Assembly: GCA_937883885.1 (NCBI GenBank)
Contig: CAKZXL010000752.1
Location: 1-6,156 of the forward strand
Reading direction: 5' to 3'
Length of the DNA: 6,156 nt
DNA from: an uncultured Aquincola sp.
GTDB lineage: Bacteria; Pseudomonadota; Gammaproteobacteria; Burkholderiales; Burkholderiaceae
The stretch's first letter is position 1. Every line of letters starts with the position of its first letter. The notes under the pieces are model-generated. The model saw only the letters and a list, made by a program, of their open reading frames with translations, had not been told where the DNA came from and did not search any database. Made by a program: the position numbers and the translations under genes. This document shows positions 1 to 6,156 of the stretch, one piece after another.

Positions 1-113
1 CGCATCTCTTCCTTCAGCAGCCGCGTCATGGCCTTGGGTGTCAGCAGCCCGGCCGCTTCGGCGTCGTTGGCCAGACGCTCGGGCAGATCCAGCTTGAGTT
101 CGCGGGTGCTCAT
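1..113 (-). CDS. Small antitoxin-like or hypothetical protein, N-terminal part only
   Basis: A 37-codon open frame begins with ATG at 113-111 and runs off the window edge, so the C-terminus and full length are unknown. The peptide starts MSTRELKLDLPERLANDAEA and continues with a Gly-Leu-Leu-Thr-Pro turn and a charged helix ending LLKEEMR. This layout (a short strand-like KLDLP segment, then two amphipathic helices) resembles small bacterial proteins often annotated as antitoxins or hypothetical proteins beside toxin genes. That likeness is from memory, and no toxin gene is visible here. The start lies 25 bases after the tautomerase stop in the same direction. The upstream sequence has only a weak AGG-type ribosome site. 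Codon use matches the neighbours. The coding call is fairly safe; the function is a guess. Confidence 0.6.
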   Translation of the reverse strand, partial: MSTRELKLDLPERLANDAEAAGLLTPKAMTRLLKEEM

Positions 114-138
114 GGCGCTGAGCCTAAAGCAGCGGGCG

Positions 139-369
139 TCAATCCGCCAGCGGCGCCGCCTCCGGCGCGGGCGGCGTGCCGGCGGCCTTGTCGCTCCACA
201 GCTGGCCGGCGGTGGCCCAGTTGTGGCGGGCGACTTCGGTGATCACCACGTCGACCGAATCGGCGCTGGCGCCCAGGGTGCGCACGGTGGCTTCGGTCAG
301 CGCCTGGACGAAGGCACGCTTCTGTTCCAGCGTGCGGCCTTCGAACATCTCGACGCGGATGGTGGGCAT
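139..369 (-). CDS. 4-oxalocrotonate tautomerase family protein
   Basis: This 76-residue protein belongs to the tautomerase superfamily, whose small cytosolic beta-alpha-beta subunits form oligomers and use the amino-terminal proline, exposed after Met removal, as catalytic base. Counting Pro as residue 1, it aligns without gaps to classical 4-oxalocrotonate tautomerase: Pro1, the Glu9-Gly10-Arg11 turn, the Glu14-Gln15-Lys16 helix start, Ser37-Val38, and Ile42-Thr43-Glu44 all match. Two active-site positions differ: Arg39 is Asp and Phe50 is Trp (Asn49-Trp50-Ala51). The chain is longer than the roughly 62-residue classical enzyme because of a Pro/Ala-rich tail of about 14 residues. The start is supported by a strong AAGGAG six bases upstream and by the required Met-Pro. 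It follows the aldolase-like gene by 24 bases. Family membership is firm; the substrate is unknown, and the changed residues argue against assuming 2-hydroxymuconate. Confidence 0.93.
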   Translation of the reverse strand: MPTIRVEMFEGRTLEQKRAFVQALTEATVRTLGASADSVDVVITEVARHNWATAGQLWSDKAAGTPPAPEAAPLAD

Positions 370-375
370 GAGGGT

Positions 376-381
376 CTCCTT
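376..381 (-). promoter_or_regulatory. Shine-Dalgarno site of the tautomerase gene
   Basis: On the minus strand the sequence reads AAGGAG, then six bases, then ATG. It is the best ribosome site in the window and fixes the tautomerase start at 369. It lies in the 24-base gap after the aldolase-like gene, so the tautomerase can be initiated independently even if it shares that transcript. Confidence 0.8.
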
Positions 382-393
382 GAGGTTGAAGGT

Positions 394-1140
394 TCAGTCG
401 GCGTAGCCGGGCGAGAGCCGGTCGAGCCGGCGCAGCAGCGCGGGCCATTCCAGGTCGCCGTCCCATTCCTGGCCGTTGCCCACCCATTCGCGCCAGGTGC
501 GCTGGGCCAGGTCGTCGGCCACCACCTGGATGCCGGCGCGGGCACCGGCCTGGGCGCGCAGCTGGGCCTGGGCGGCACGCTCCAGCAGGTGCATCAGCAT
601 GAAGGCTTCGGCCACGGTGCGGCCGACGGTCAGCACGCCGTGGTTGTCCAGGATCAGGCCGTCGAGCGCGCCCAGCCGCTCGGCCAGGCGCTGCTGTTCT
701 TCAGCGCCCAGCGCCAGGCCTTCGTAGGCATGGCGGCCCAGGCGGCCGTGCAGCCGCATCGCGTACTGGCTGGTGGGCAGCAGGCCCTCGGGCAGCATGC
801 TCAGCGCCACGCCCCAGGGCGTGTGCAGGTGGATCACACATTCCACTGCGGGCCGGGCGGCATGCACGGCGCCATGGATCGCAAAGCCGCTGGGGTTCAC
901 CGGCCGGCCACTGCCGTCCACCACCTGGCCGCGCTGGTTCACCTTCACCAGGCTGCTGGCGGTGACTTCCTCGAACAGGTGCCCGAAGGTGTTGATCAGG
1001 TAGTGCCCCGGCTCGCCCGGCACGTTGGCCGAGAGGTGGGTGTAGATGGTGTCGTCCCAGCCGTTGAGCGCGGCCAGGCGAAAGGCCGCCGCCAGGTCGG
1101 TGCGCACCTGCTGCTCGGTGCGCGGCGGGCGCGAGGTCAC
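394..1140 (-). CDS. Class II aldolase/adducin family protein
   Basis: This 248-residue protein has the class II aldolase/adducin fold, found in zinc-dependent sugar-phosphate aldolases, epimerases and uncharacterised relatives. It is predicted to be cytosolic. The expected metal ligands are visible: His104 and His106 in the His-Leu-His-Thr motif and His167 in Asp-Asn-His-Gly. The glycine-containing segment Asn82-Pro-Ser-Gly-Phe-Ala-Ile-His89 occupies the place where fuculose-phosphate aldolase carries its catalytic Glu73, and no Glu is present there. That pattern is typical of the adducin-like branch, so aldol cleavage should not be assumed. Further family segments are Ile49-Asn50 with Gly53 and Ser124-Gln125. 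Length is normal for the family. The GTG start overlaps the psd stop by four bases (GTGA), with GGAG seven bases upstream. No Met start is available without cutting into the domain. The substrate is unknown. Confidence 0.9.
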   Translation of the reverse strand: MTSRPPRTEQQVRTDLAAAFRLAALNGWDDTIYTHLSANVPGEPGHYLINTFGHLFEEVTASSLVKVNQRGQVVDGSGRPVNPSGFAIHGAVHAARPAVECVIHLHTPWGVALSMLPEGLLPTSQYAMRLHGRLGRHAYEGLALGAEEQQRLAERLGALDGLILDNHGVLTVGRTVAEAFMLMHLLERAAQAQLRAQAGARAGIQVVADDLAQRTWREWVGNGQEWDGDLEWPALLRRLDRLSPGYAD

Positions 1141-1994
1141 GCGGTGGCTCCGGCCTTGCTGGCCATCGGCTGGCCCATGCGCACCGGGCCCGCCGGCGCC
1201 CACACCGGGTTGAAACGCAGCGTGCCGCGCGGCCACAGCAGCACCACGGTGCTGCCCAGCAGGAAGCGGCCCATCTCGGCGCCCTGGGCCAGCATCACCT
1301 GGCCATCGGCATAGGTCCATTCGCGCAACTGGCCGGTGCGCGGCGGGTTGACCACGCCGTGCCATACGGTGGCCATGCTGCCCACGATGGTGGCGCCCAC
1401 CAGCACCTGCACGAAGGGGCCGTGCGGCGTGTCGAACACGCACACCACGCGCTCGTTGCGGGCGAACAGGCCCGGCACGCCGCGGGCGGTGGTGGGGTTC
1501 ACCGAGAACAGGTCGCCCGGCACATGGATCATGCGCCGCAGCCGGCCTTCGCACGGCATGTGGATGCGGTGGTAGTCCTTGGGGCTGAGGTAGATCGTGG
1601 CGAAGTGGCCGTGCTCGAACTGCGCGGCCAGCGCCGCGTCGCCGCCCACCAGCGCGGTGGTGCTGTAGGCATGGCCCTTGGCCTGGAAGATCTGGTCGCG
1701 CCGGATGTCGCCGAACTGGCTGATCGCGCCGTCCACCGGGCACACCCAGTCGGCATCGGCCAGCGGCCGGGCGCCGGGCTTCAGCGCGCGGGTGAAGAAC
1801 TCGTTGAAGCTGGCGTAGTGCGCGGGGTCGGGCTCGGCGGCCTCGGCCATGTTCACGCCGTACTTGCCGATGAACCAGCGGATCAGCGCGGTGGTGGTGC
1901 CACCCGCCTGGGCCGAGGCGACGACGCCGGCGAAGCGGGTGAGGGCCTGCTTGGGCAGCAGGTACTGGGGGAGGACGTCGAGGCGTTCAGACAC
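1137..1994 (-). CDS. psd: Phosphatidylserine decarboxylase proenzyme
   Basis: The product converts phosphatidylserine to phosphatidylethanolamine at the inner face of the cytoplasmic membrane, the last step of the main bacterial route to this lipid. The proenzyme cleaves itself, and the new N-terminal serine of the small alpha chain becomes the pyruvoyl cofactor. In this 285-residue sequence the cleavage motif is Leu-Gly-Ser-Thr at 246-249, predicting a cut between Gly247 and Ser248. The self-cleavage triad is Asp88 (Val-Asp-Gly-Ala-Ile-Ser), His145 (Tyr-His-Arg-Ile-His-Met-Pro) and Ser248; the 57-residue Asp-His spacing equals that of the E. coli enzyme. The N-terminal part with Leu-Pro-Gln-Tyr-Leu-Leu-Pro also fits the family. 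The chain lacks the long acidic tail of the E. coli protein. The start is GTG: an in-frame TAG lies four codons upstream and the next Met is residue 49. No convincing Shine-Dalgarno is seen. It sits 22 bases after an efflux gene, an uncommon neighbour. Confidence 0.97.
   Translation of the reverse strand: MSERLDVLPQYLLPKQALTRFAGVVASAQAGGTTTALIRWFIGKYGVNMAEAAEPDPAHYASFNEFFTRALKPGARPLADADWVCPVDGAISQFGDIRRDQIFQAKGHAYSTTALVGGDAALAAQFEHGHFATIYLSPKDYHRIHMPCEGRLRRMIHVPGDLFSVNPTTARGVPGLFARNERVVCVFDTPHGPFVQVLVGATIVGSMATVWHGVVNPPRTGQLREWTYADGQVMLAQGAEMGRFLLGSTVVLLWPRGTLRFNPVWAPAGPVRMGQPMASKAGATA
1148..1151 (-). promoter_or_regulatory. Probable ribosome site of the aldolase-like gene
   Basis: The minus strand reads GGAG, seven bases before the GTG at 1140-1138. 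The site lies inside the last codons of psd and supports the overlapping GTG start. Reinitiation by ribosomes finishing psd is likely to contribute. Confidence 0.5.
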
Positions 1995-2016
1995 CCGGGG
2001 ATTCTAGGAGCCGCCT

Positions 2017-3474
2017 TCATTGCCCCATGCCGGAGGCCGCCGACGGCACTTGCCAGCCGCCGCCCAGGGCCTGGATCAGGCTGACGGTGGCCGTCTGCCG
2101 CTGCACGATGAGCTGCAGCACGCTGCGCCGGGCCGACAGCGCCGACACCTGGGCCGTGACCACCTCGGTGAAGCTGACCTGCCCCGCGCGGTAGCGGTTG
2201 AGCACCTGCTGCTCGGTCTGGTCGGCGGCCTCGGAAGCGGTGCGGCGCAGCTGCAGCTGCCGCTCCAGCGAGCGCAGCGCGGCCAGCTGGTCTTCCACGT
2301 CCTGGAAGGCGGTGAGCACCGTCTGGCGGTAGTTGGCCACGGTCTGTTCCCACGCGGCGCGCGACTGCTCGATGCGCGCGCGGTTGGCGCCGGCATCGAA
2401 CACCGTCTGCGCCAGCGACAGGCCCAGCGACCAGGCCGCGGCCGAGGCGCTGAACAGATCGGACACCCGCGAGCTGTTGAGCCCGTACTGCCCGGTGAGC
2501 GTGAAGCTGGGGTACAGCGCCGTCTGCGCCACGCCCACGTCGGCATTGGCAGCCGCCACCCGGCGCTCGGCGGCGGCGATGTCGGGCCGGCGCAGCAGCA
2601 GCTGCGATGGCAGCCCGGCCGGCACCGCCGGTGGCTCGGCGCGCCAGGGCGCATTGGCGGCATCGGCTGCAATCGTCAGGTCGGCCGGCGCACGCCCCAG
2701 CAGCACCGCGATCGCATGTTCCAGCTGCGCGCGGCTGCGCTCCAGCGCCACCCGATCAGCCTCGGTGTTGGCCAGCTGCGTTTGCGCCTGCAGCACGTCG
2801 CTCTTGAGCGCCAGGCCGGCGTCGTAGCGGTTCTGCGCGATCTGGGCGGCGCGCTGGTAGGCGGCCAGGGTGTCGCGCAGCAAGGCCATCTCGGCATCGG
2901 TTTCGCGCAGCGAGAAGTAGTTGGTTGCCAGCTCGCCCTGGGCCGACAGCGTGGCTGCGGCCAGGTCGGCTTCGCTGGCCTGCGCGCGGGCGCCGGCCGC
3001 CGCCACGTTGCCCGACACGCGGCCCCAGACGTCGGCTTCCCAGCTGGCGCCCAGCGCCAGGTTGTAGCGTTCGCGCGCCGCAGACGTGGAGCCGTCGCCG
3101 CCGCTGCGGGTGGCGCCGCCCGACAGGCTCACCGACGGAAAACGCGCCGCCCGCTGTTCGCGCACCAGCGCCCGCGCCTGGGCCAGGGCCGCCGCGCTGG
3201 CGGCCACGTTCTGGTTGGACACCTGCACCTGCGGCAGCCAGTCGTTCAGCTGCGCATCGCCGAACAGCTGCCACCAGGGGCCGCGCGACAACGCATCGGC
3301 CGGCACGGCGGCCAGCCAGCCAGCCGGTGGCGCCTCCTTGAACTGTGCGGGCGGCGGCAACGGGCCGGCCGCAGGCAGCGGCGTGCTGGCGCAGCCGGCC
3401 AGCAGCAGCGCCAGGGCCAGCGCGGCCAGGGCCGGCGGCGCGCGGCGGGTGGGGGAAGAAGGCAGTCGGGTCAT
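2017..3474 (-). CDS. RND efflux outer-membrane lipoprotein (NodT/OprM-type factor)
   Basis: This 485-residue protein is an outer-membrane factor: a trimeric channel whose periplasmic alpha-barrel docks onto an RND pump and its adaptor to export compounds. It has a lipoprotein signal peptide with basic residues, a hydrophobic Ala/Leu stretch at about 14-26, and the lipobox Leu-Ala-Gly-Cys with Cys28 as the lipidated residue; Ala at +2 suits outer-membrane sorting. Two repeats of the family follow. The first has Pro-Trp-Trp-Gln-Leu-Phe at 66-71 and Trp-Glu-Ala-Asp-Val-Trp-Gly-Arg at 145-152. The second has Leu-Leu-Arg-Arg-Pro-Asp-Ile at 293-299 and Leu-Tyr-Pro-Ser-Phe at 320-324. Long Ala/Gln-rich helices lie between and after. 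Length is typical. The ATG overlaps the transporter stop (ATGA) with no clear ribosome site, suggesting translational coupling. The substrate cannot be read from the sequence. Confidence 0.95.
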   Translation of the reverse strand: MTRLPSSPTRRAPPALAALALALLLAGCASTPLPAAGPLPPPAQFKEAPPAGWLAAVPADALSRGPWWQLFGDAQLNDWLPQVQVSNQNVAASAAALAQARALVREQRAARFPSVSLSGGATRSGGDGSTSAARERYNLALGASWEADVWGRVSGNVAAAGARAQASEADLAAATLSAQGELATNYFSLRETDAEMALLRDTLAAYQRAAQIAQNRYDAGLALKSDVLQAQTQLANTEADRVALERSRAQLEHAIAVLLGRAPADLTIAADAANAPWRAEPPAVPAGLPSQLLLRRPDIAAAERRVAAANADVGVAQTALYPSFTLTGQYGLNSSRVSDLFSASAAAWSLGLSLAQTVFDAGANRARIEQSRAAWEQTVANYRQTVLTAFQDVEDQLAALRSLERQLQLRRTASEAADQTEQQVLNRYRAGQVSFTEVVTAQVSALSARRSVLQLIVQRQTATVSLIQALGGGWQVPSAASGMGQ

Positions 3475-6156
3475 CGCGGCAGTTCGGGCACCGGCGCCGC
3501 ATCGATCTGGCGGCTCAGGTGGTGTTCGTCGGGTTGGCGGCGGCGCAGCTTGTCCAGCAGCAGGTACACCACGGGGGTGGTCAGCAGCGTCAGCAGCTGG
3601 CTGGCGATCAGGCCGCCGATGATGGCGATGCCTAGCGGCCGGCGCAGCTCCGAGCCTTCGCCGAAGCCGATGGCCAGCGGCAGCGCGCCCAGCGCGGCGG
3701 CCAGCGTGGTCATCAGGATGGGGCGGAAGCGCAGCAGGCAGGCTTCGCGCACCGCCTCGAAGGCGCTGAGGCCGCGCGCCCGTTCGGCATCGAGCGCAAA
3801 GTCGATGATCAGGATCGCGTTCTTCTTGACGATGCCGATGAGCAGGAACACGCCGATCAGCGCGATCAGCGAGAACTCCATGCGAAACAGCAACAGCGCC
3901 AGCACCGCGCCCACGCCGGCTGACGGCAGCGTGGACAGCACCGTGATCGGGTGCACCAGGCTTTCGTACAGCACGCCCAGCACCAGGTAGATGACCACCA
4001 GCGCCGCCAGGATGAGCAGCGGCTGCTGCCCCTGCGATTGCTGGAAGGTGGCCGCCGTGCCCTGCACGCTGCCGCGCACGTTGATGGGCATGCCGATCTC
4101 GGCTTCGGCCCGGGCGATGGCGGCCTGCGCCTGCGACAGCGTGGCGCCATCGGCCAGGTTGTACGAGATGGTGGTGGCCAGCTCGCCGTCCTGGTGGCTG
4201 ATGGACGACGGCGTGCTTTCTTCGCTGAAGCGGGCGATGGCCGGCAGCGGCACCATGTTGCGGGCGCTGGTGCTCACCGCCGAGCCGGTGGAGGCATCGC
4301 GCAGCGAGGCATTGGCCGTGCTGCTGCTGGCCAGCGTGGCGGCGTCGGTGCCGGTGGCCGACGTGGTGGTGCTGCGGTTGGCGGTGTTGCCGGCGGCCAC
4401 GTTCACGTCGTTCAGCGCCAGCGGGCTTTGGGCGTAGCGCGGCGCCACTTCCATCACCACGCGGTACTGGTTCAGCTCGTCGTAGATGGTGGCCACCTGG
4501 CGCTGGCCGAAGGCGTTGTACAGCGCGGTGTCCACGTCGCGCGCGCTCAGGCCCAGGCGCGAGGCGGTGTCCTTGTCGATGTGGACGAAGGTCTCCACGC
4601 CGTTGTCCTGCTGGTCGGTGTCGATGTCGGTCAGCTCGGGCTGCTGGCGCATCTGCGTGGCCAGCTTCAGCGCCCAGTCGCGCAGGTCGGCCGCGTTGTC
4701 GCTCTTGAGCGTGTACTGGTAGGTGGAGTTGCTCTGCCGCCCGCCCATGCGCAGGTCCTGCACGGTGTTGAGGAACAGGCTCACGCCGCTGACCTGCGCC
4801 AGCTGCGGCCGCAGCCGCGCGATCACCGCCTGGCCACCCACGCCGCGCTCGGCCAGCGGCTTCAGGTTGACGAACAGAAAGCCGCTGCCCGCGCGCGAGC
4901 CGCCGGTGAAGCCCACCACCGAATCGACCGCCGGGTCGGCGCGGATGATGTCCACCAGCTGCTTGAGCTTGGCCTGCAGCGACTGGAACGAGATGCTCTG
5001 GTCGGCCCGCAGGCCGCCGTTGATCTGCCCCGTGTCCTGCTGCGGGAAAAAGCCCTTGGGCACCGCCGCGAACAGCCACACGTTCAGGCCCACCACCGCC
5101 GCCAGGATGAACATCACCAGCCCCGGCGCATGCAGCGCCCAGTCCAGGCTGCGGGCATAGCCGCGCTGCAGCCGGGCAAAGCCCGCCTCGGACCAGCGCG
5201 CCAGCCGGCCCGGCTGGTGCTGCACCGCGCCGGGCTTGAGCAGCCAGGCGCACATCATCGGCGTGGTGGTCAATGAGATGACCAGCGAGATCATCACCGC
5301 CACGCTGAGCGTGACCGCGAACTCGCGGAAGATGCGGCCCACCAGCCCGTCCATGAACAGCAGCGGGATGAACACCGCCACCAGCGACAGGCTGATCGAC
5401 ACCACGGTGAAGCCCACCTCGCGCGCGCCCAGCAGCGCCGCCTCGAAGCGGTTGCGGCCGGCTTCGATGTGGCGGCTGATGTTCTCCAGCACCACGATGG
5501 CGTCGTCCACCACGAAGCCGGTGGCCACCGTCAGCGCCATCAGGCTCAGGTTGTTGAGGCTGAAGCCCAGGAAGTACATCACCCCGAAGGTGCCCAGCAG
5601 CGACACCACCGTGGCCACCGCCGGAATCAGCGTGGCCCGCACGCTGCGCAGGAAGAGGCTGACCACCAGCACCACCAGCAGGATGGAGATCAGCAGCGTC
5701 AGCTCGATCTCGCGCAGCGAGGCGCGGATGGAGTTGGTGGCGTCAGAGGCCACATGCAGCGTGACGTCGGCCGGCAGCTGCGCCTGCAGCTGCGGCACCA
5801 GCGCACGCACCGCGTCCACCGTCTCGATCACGTTGGCGCCAGGCTGGCGGGTGATGAGCACGATGACCGCCGGGCTGCCGTTGAAGAGGCCCAGCGTGCG
5901 CCGGTCTTCAGGTCCGTCGCTCACCGTGGCCACGTCGGCCAGCCGCACCGCGGCGTCGTTGCGCCAGGCGATCACCAGGCGCCGGTAGTCCTCGGCCAGG
6001 CGGCCGATCTGCGAGGTGTAGACCTGCAGCTGCAGGCCGTTGCCTTCGATCGCGCCCTTGGGCCGGTTGGCGCTGGCCGACTGGATGGCCGCGCGCACGT
6101 CGTCCAGCGCGATCCCGTAGCGCGCCAGCGCCAGCGGGTTGAGCGCCACGCGCACC
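3471..6156 (-). CDS. mdtC: RND multidrug efflux transporter, MdtC-like, N-terminus missing
   Basis: This is the proton-driven inner-membrane pump of a tripartite efflux system. About 895 residues are present and roughly the first 180 (TM1 and the first periplasmic subdomain) lie beyond the window; the codon at 6155 is an internal GTG, not a start. Counting from that codon, helices TM2-TM6 span about 152-302, TM7 about 343-364 and TM8-TM12 about 712-865. Proton-relay residues are Asp217-Asp218 in TM4 (Gly-Phe-Val-Val-Asp-Asp) and Lys778 in TM10 (Val-Lys-Lys-Asn-Ala). MdtC rather than MdtB is indicated by Asp-Gln-Ser-Ile-Ser-Phe at 385-390, Gly-Phe-Thr-Gly-Gly-Ser-Arg at 415-421 and Gly-Gly-Arg-Gln-Ser-Asn at 471-476. 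In enterobacteria MdtC pairs with MdtB and the adaptor MdtA; those genes would be expected upstream, outside the window. A 46-residue Ser/Thr/Ala-rich insert at 587-632 is unusual compared with E. coli MdtC. The stop overlaps the start of the outer-membrane factor. Confidence 0.92.
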   Translation of the reverse strand, partial: VRVALNPLALARYGIALDDVRAAIQSASANRPKGAIEGNGLQLQVYTSQIGRLAEDYRRLVIAWRNDAAVRLADVATVSDGPEDRRTLGLFNGSPAVIVLITRQPGANVIETVDAVRALVPQLQAQLPADVTLHVASDATNSIRASLREIELTLLISILLVVLVVSLFLRSVRATLIPAVATVVSLLGTFGVMYFLGFSLNNLSLMALTVATGFVVDDAIVVLENISRHIEAGRNRFEAALLGAREVGFTVVSISLSLVAVFIPLLFMDGLVGRIFREFAVTLSVAVMISLVISLTTTPMMCAWLLKPGAVQHQPGRLARWSEAGFARLQRGYARSLDWALHAPGLVMFILAAVVGLNVWLFAAVPKGFFPQQDTGQINGGLRADQSISFQSLQAKLKQLVDIIRADPAVDSVVGFTGGSRAGSGFLFVNLKPLAERGVGGQAVIARLRPQLAQVSGVSLFLNTVQDLRMGGRQSNSTYQYTLKSDNAADLRDWALKLATQMRQQPELTDIDTDQQDNGVETFVHIDKDTASRLGLSARDVDTALYNAFGQRQVATIYDELNQYRVVMEVAPRYAQSPLALNDVNVAAGNTANRSTTTSATGTDAATLASSSTANASLRDASTGSAVSTSARNMVPLPAIARFSEESTPSSISHQDGELATTISYNLADGATLSQAQAAIARAEAEIGMPINVRGSVQGTAATFQQSQGQQPLLILAALVVIYLVLGVLYESLVHPITVLSTLPSAGVGAVLALLLFRMEFSLIALIGVFLLIGIVKKNAILIIDFALDAERARGLSAFEAVREACLLRFRPILMTTLAAALGALPLAIGFGEGSELRRPLGIAIIGGLIASQLLTLLTTPVVYLLLDKLRRRQPDEHHLSRQIDAAPVPELPR
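4260..4397 (-). other. Low-complexity Ser/Thr/Ala-rich insert within the MdtC-like transporter
   Basis: Codons for residues 587-632 of the visible transporter encode 12 Ala, 10 Ser and 10 Thr among 46 residues, with no aromatic residue and no Lys. The flanks align well with E. coli MdtC (Met-Glu-Val-Ala-Pro-Arg-Tyr before, Val-Pro-Leu-Pro after), where only a short turn connects them. The frame stays open and the length is a multiple of three, so this is an in-frame insertion and not a sequencing shift. By analogy with AcrB it falls late in the second periplasmic half, near the C-terminal docking subdomain; this placement is inferred. Confidence 0.75.

Noticed and set aside
28..1314. Plus-strand open frame of 428 codons across the tautomerase, aldolase-like gene and psd end
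   Set aside because: It lies antisense to three supported genes, its composition is Gly/Ala/His/Gln-rich, and no family motif is seen.
1141..1743. Upstream extension of the aldolase-like gene through psd
   Set aside because: The frame is open but overlaps conserved psd sequence out of frame; the class II aldolase domain begins just after the GTG at 1140.
1995..2016. Terminator or promoter in the gap between the outer-membrane factor and psd
   Set aside because: The 22-base gap holds no inverted repeat, no T-run and not enough room for a full promoter.
2020..3990. Plus-strand open frame of 656 codons opposite the efflux genes
   Set aside because: It is antisense to two well-recognised genes. 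Its product is Arg/Gly/Gln-rich with no recognisable domain. Long antisense frames are expected where G/C third-position bias removes stop codons.
3475..5253. Possible N-terminal fusion of about 590 residues to the outer-membrane factor, since its frame stays open upstream
   Set aside because: The upstream part is an out-of-frame shadow of the transporter. The lipoprotein signal peptide and lipobox right after the ATG at 3474 show the true start.
3951..5276. Plus-strand open frame of 441 codons inside the transporter region
   Set aside because: Antisense to strongly conserved transmembrane segments; the product is a Gly/Arg/Val/His-rich shadow without motifs.
5236..5988. Plus-strand Ser/Thr-rich open frame of 250 codons
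   Set aside because: It is antisense to TM2-TM6 of the transporter; the Ser/Thr-rich product lacks any recognisable domain and fits a shadow frame.

Overview
The window is very GC-rich, with strong G/C third-position bias, and densely coded. Every supportable gene lies on the minus strand, so transcription runs from high to low coordinates. Protein similarity recalled from memory (no search was run) points to a betaproteobacterium, probably order Burkholderiales.

In transcription order the layout is: (1) 6156-3471, an RND efflux transporter of the MdtC type, missing roughly its first 180 residues because the window ends; (2) 3474-2017, an outer-membrane efflux lipoprotein (NodT/OprM-type factor) whose ATG overlaps the transporter stop; (3) 1994-1137, phosphatidylserine decarboxylase (psd) with a GTG start; (4) 1140-394, a class II aldolase/adducin-family protein whose GTG overlaps the psd stop; (5) 369-139, a 4-oxalocrotonate tautomerase-family protein; (6) 113-1, the start of a small antitoxin-like or hypothetical protein cut by the window edge.

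All gaps are 25 bases or less and two junctions overlap by 4 bases. No terminator-like hairpin or promoter space is visible between genes, so the six could be read as one transcript. Functionally they fall into three groups: an envelope efflux pump (genes 1 and 2, whose adaptor and partner permease would lie beyond base 6156), phospholipid synthesis (gene 3), and small cytosolic enzymes of unknown substrate (genes 4 and 5).

No mobile element, CRISPR array, RNA gene or long non-coding stretch was seen. The content is mostly conventional. The points that deserve a second look are a 46-residue Ser/Thr/Ala-rich insert in the transporter's periplasmic part, altered active-site positions in the tautomerase and aldolase homologues, and the tight linkage of psd to an efflux operon.
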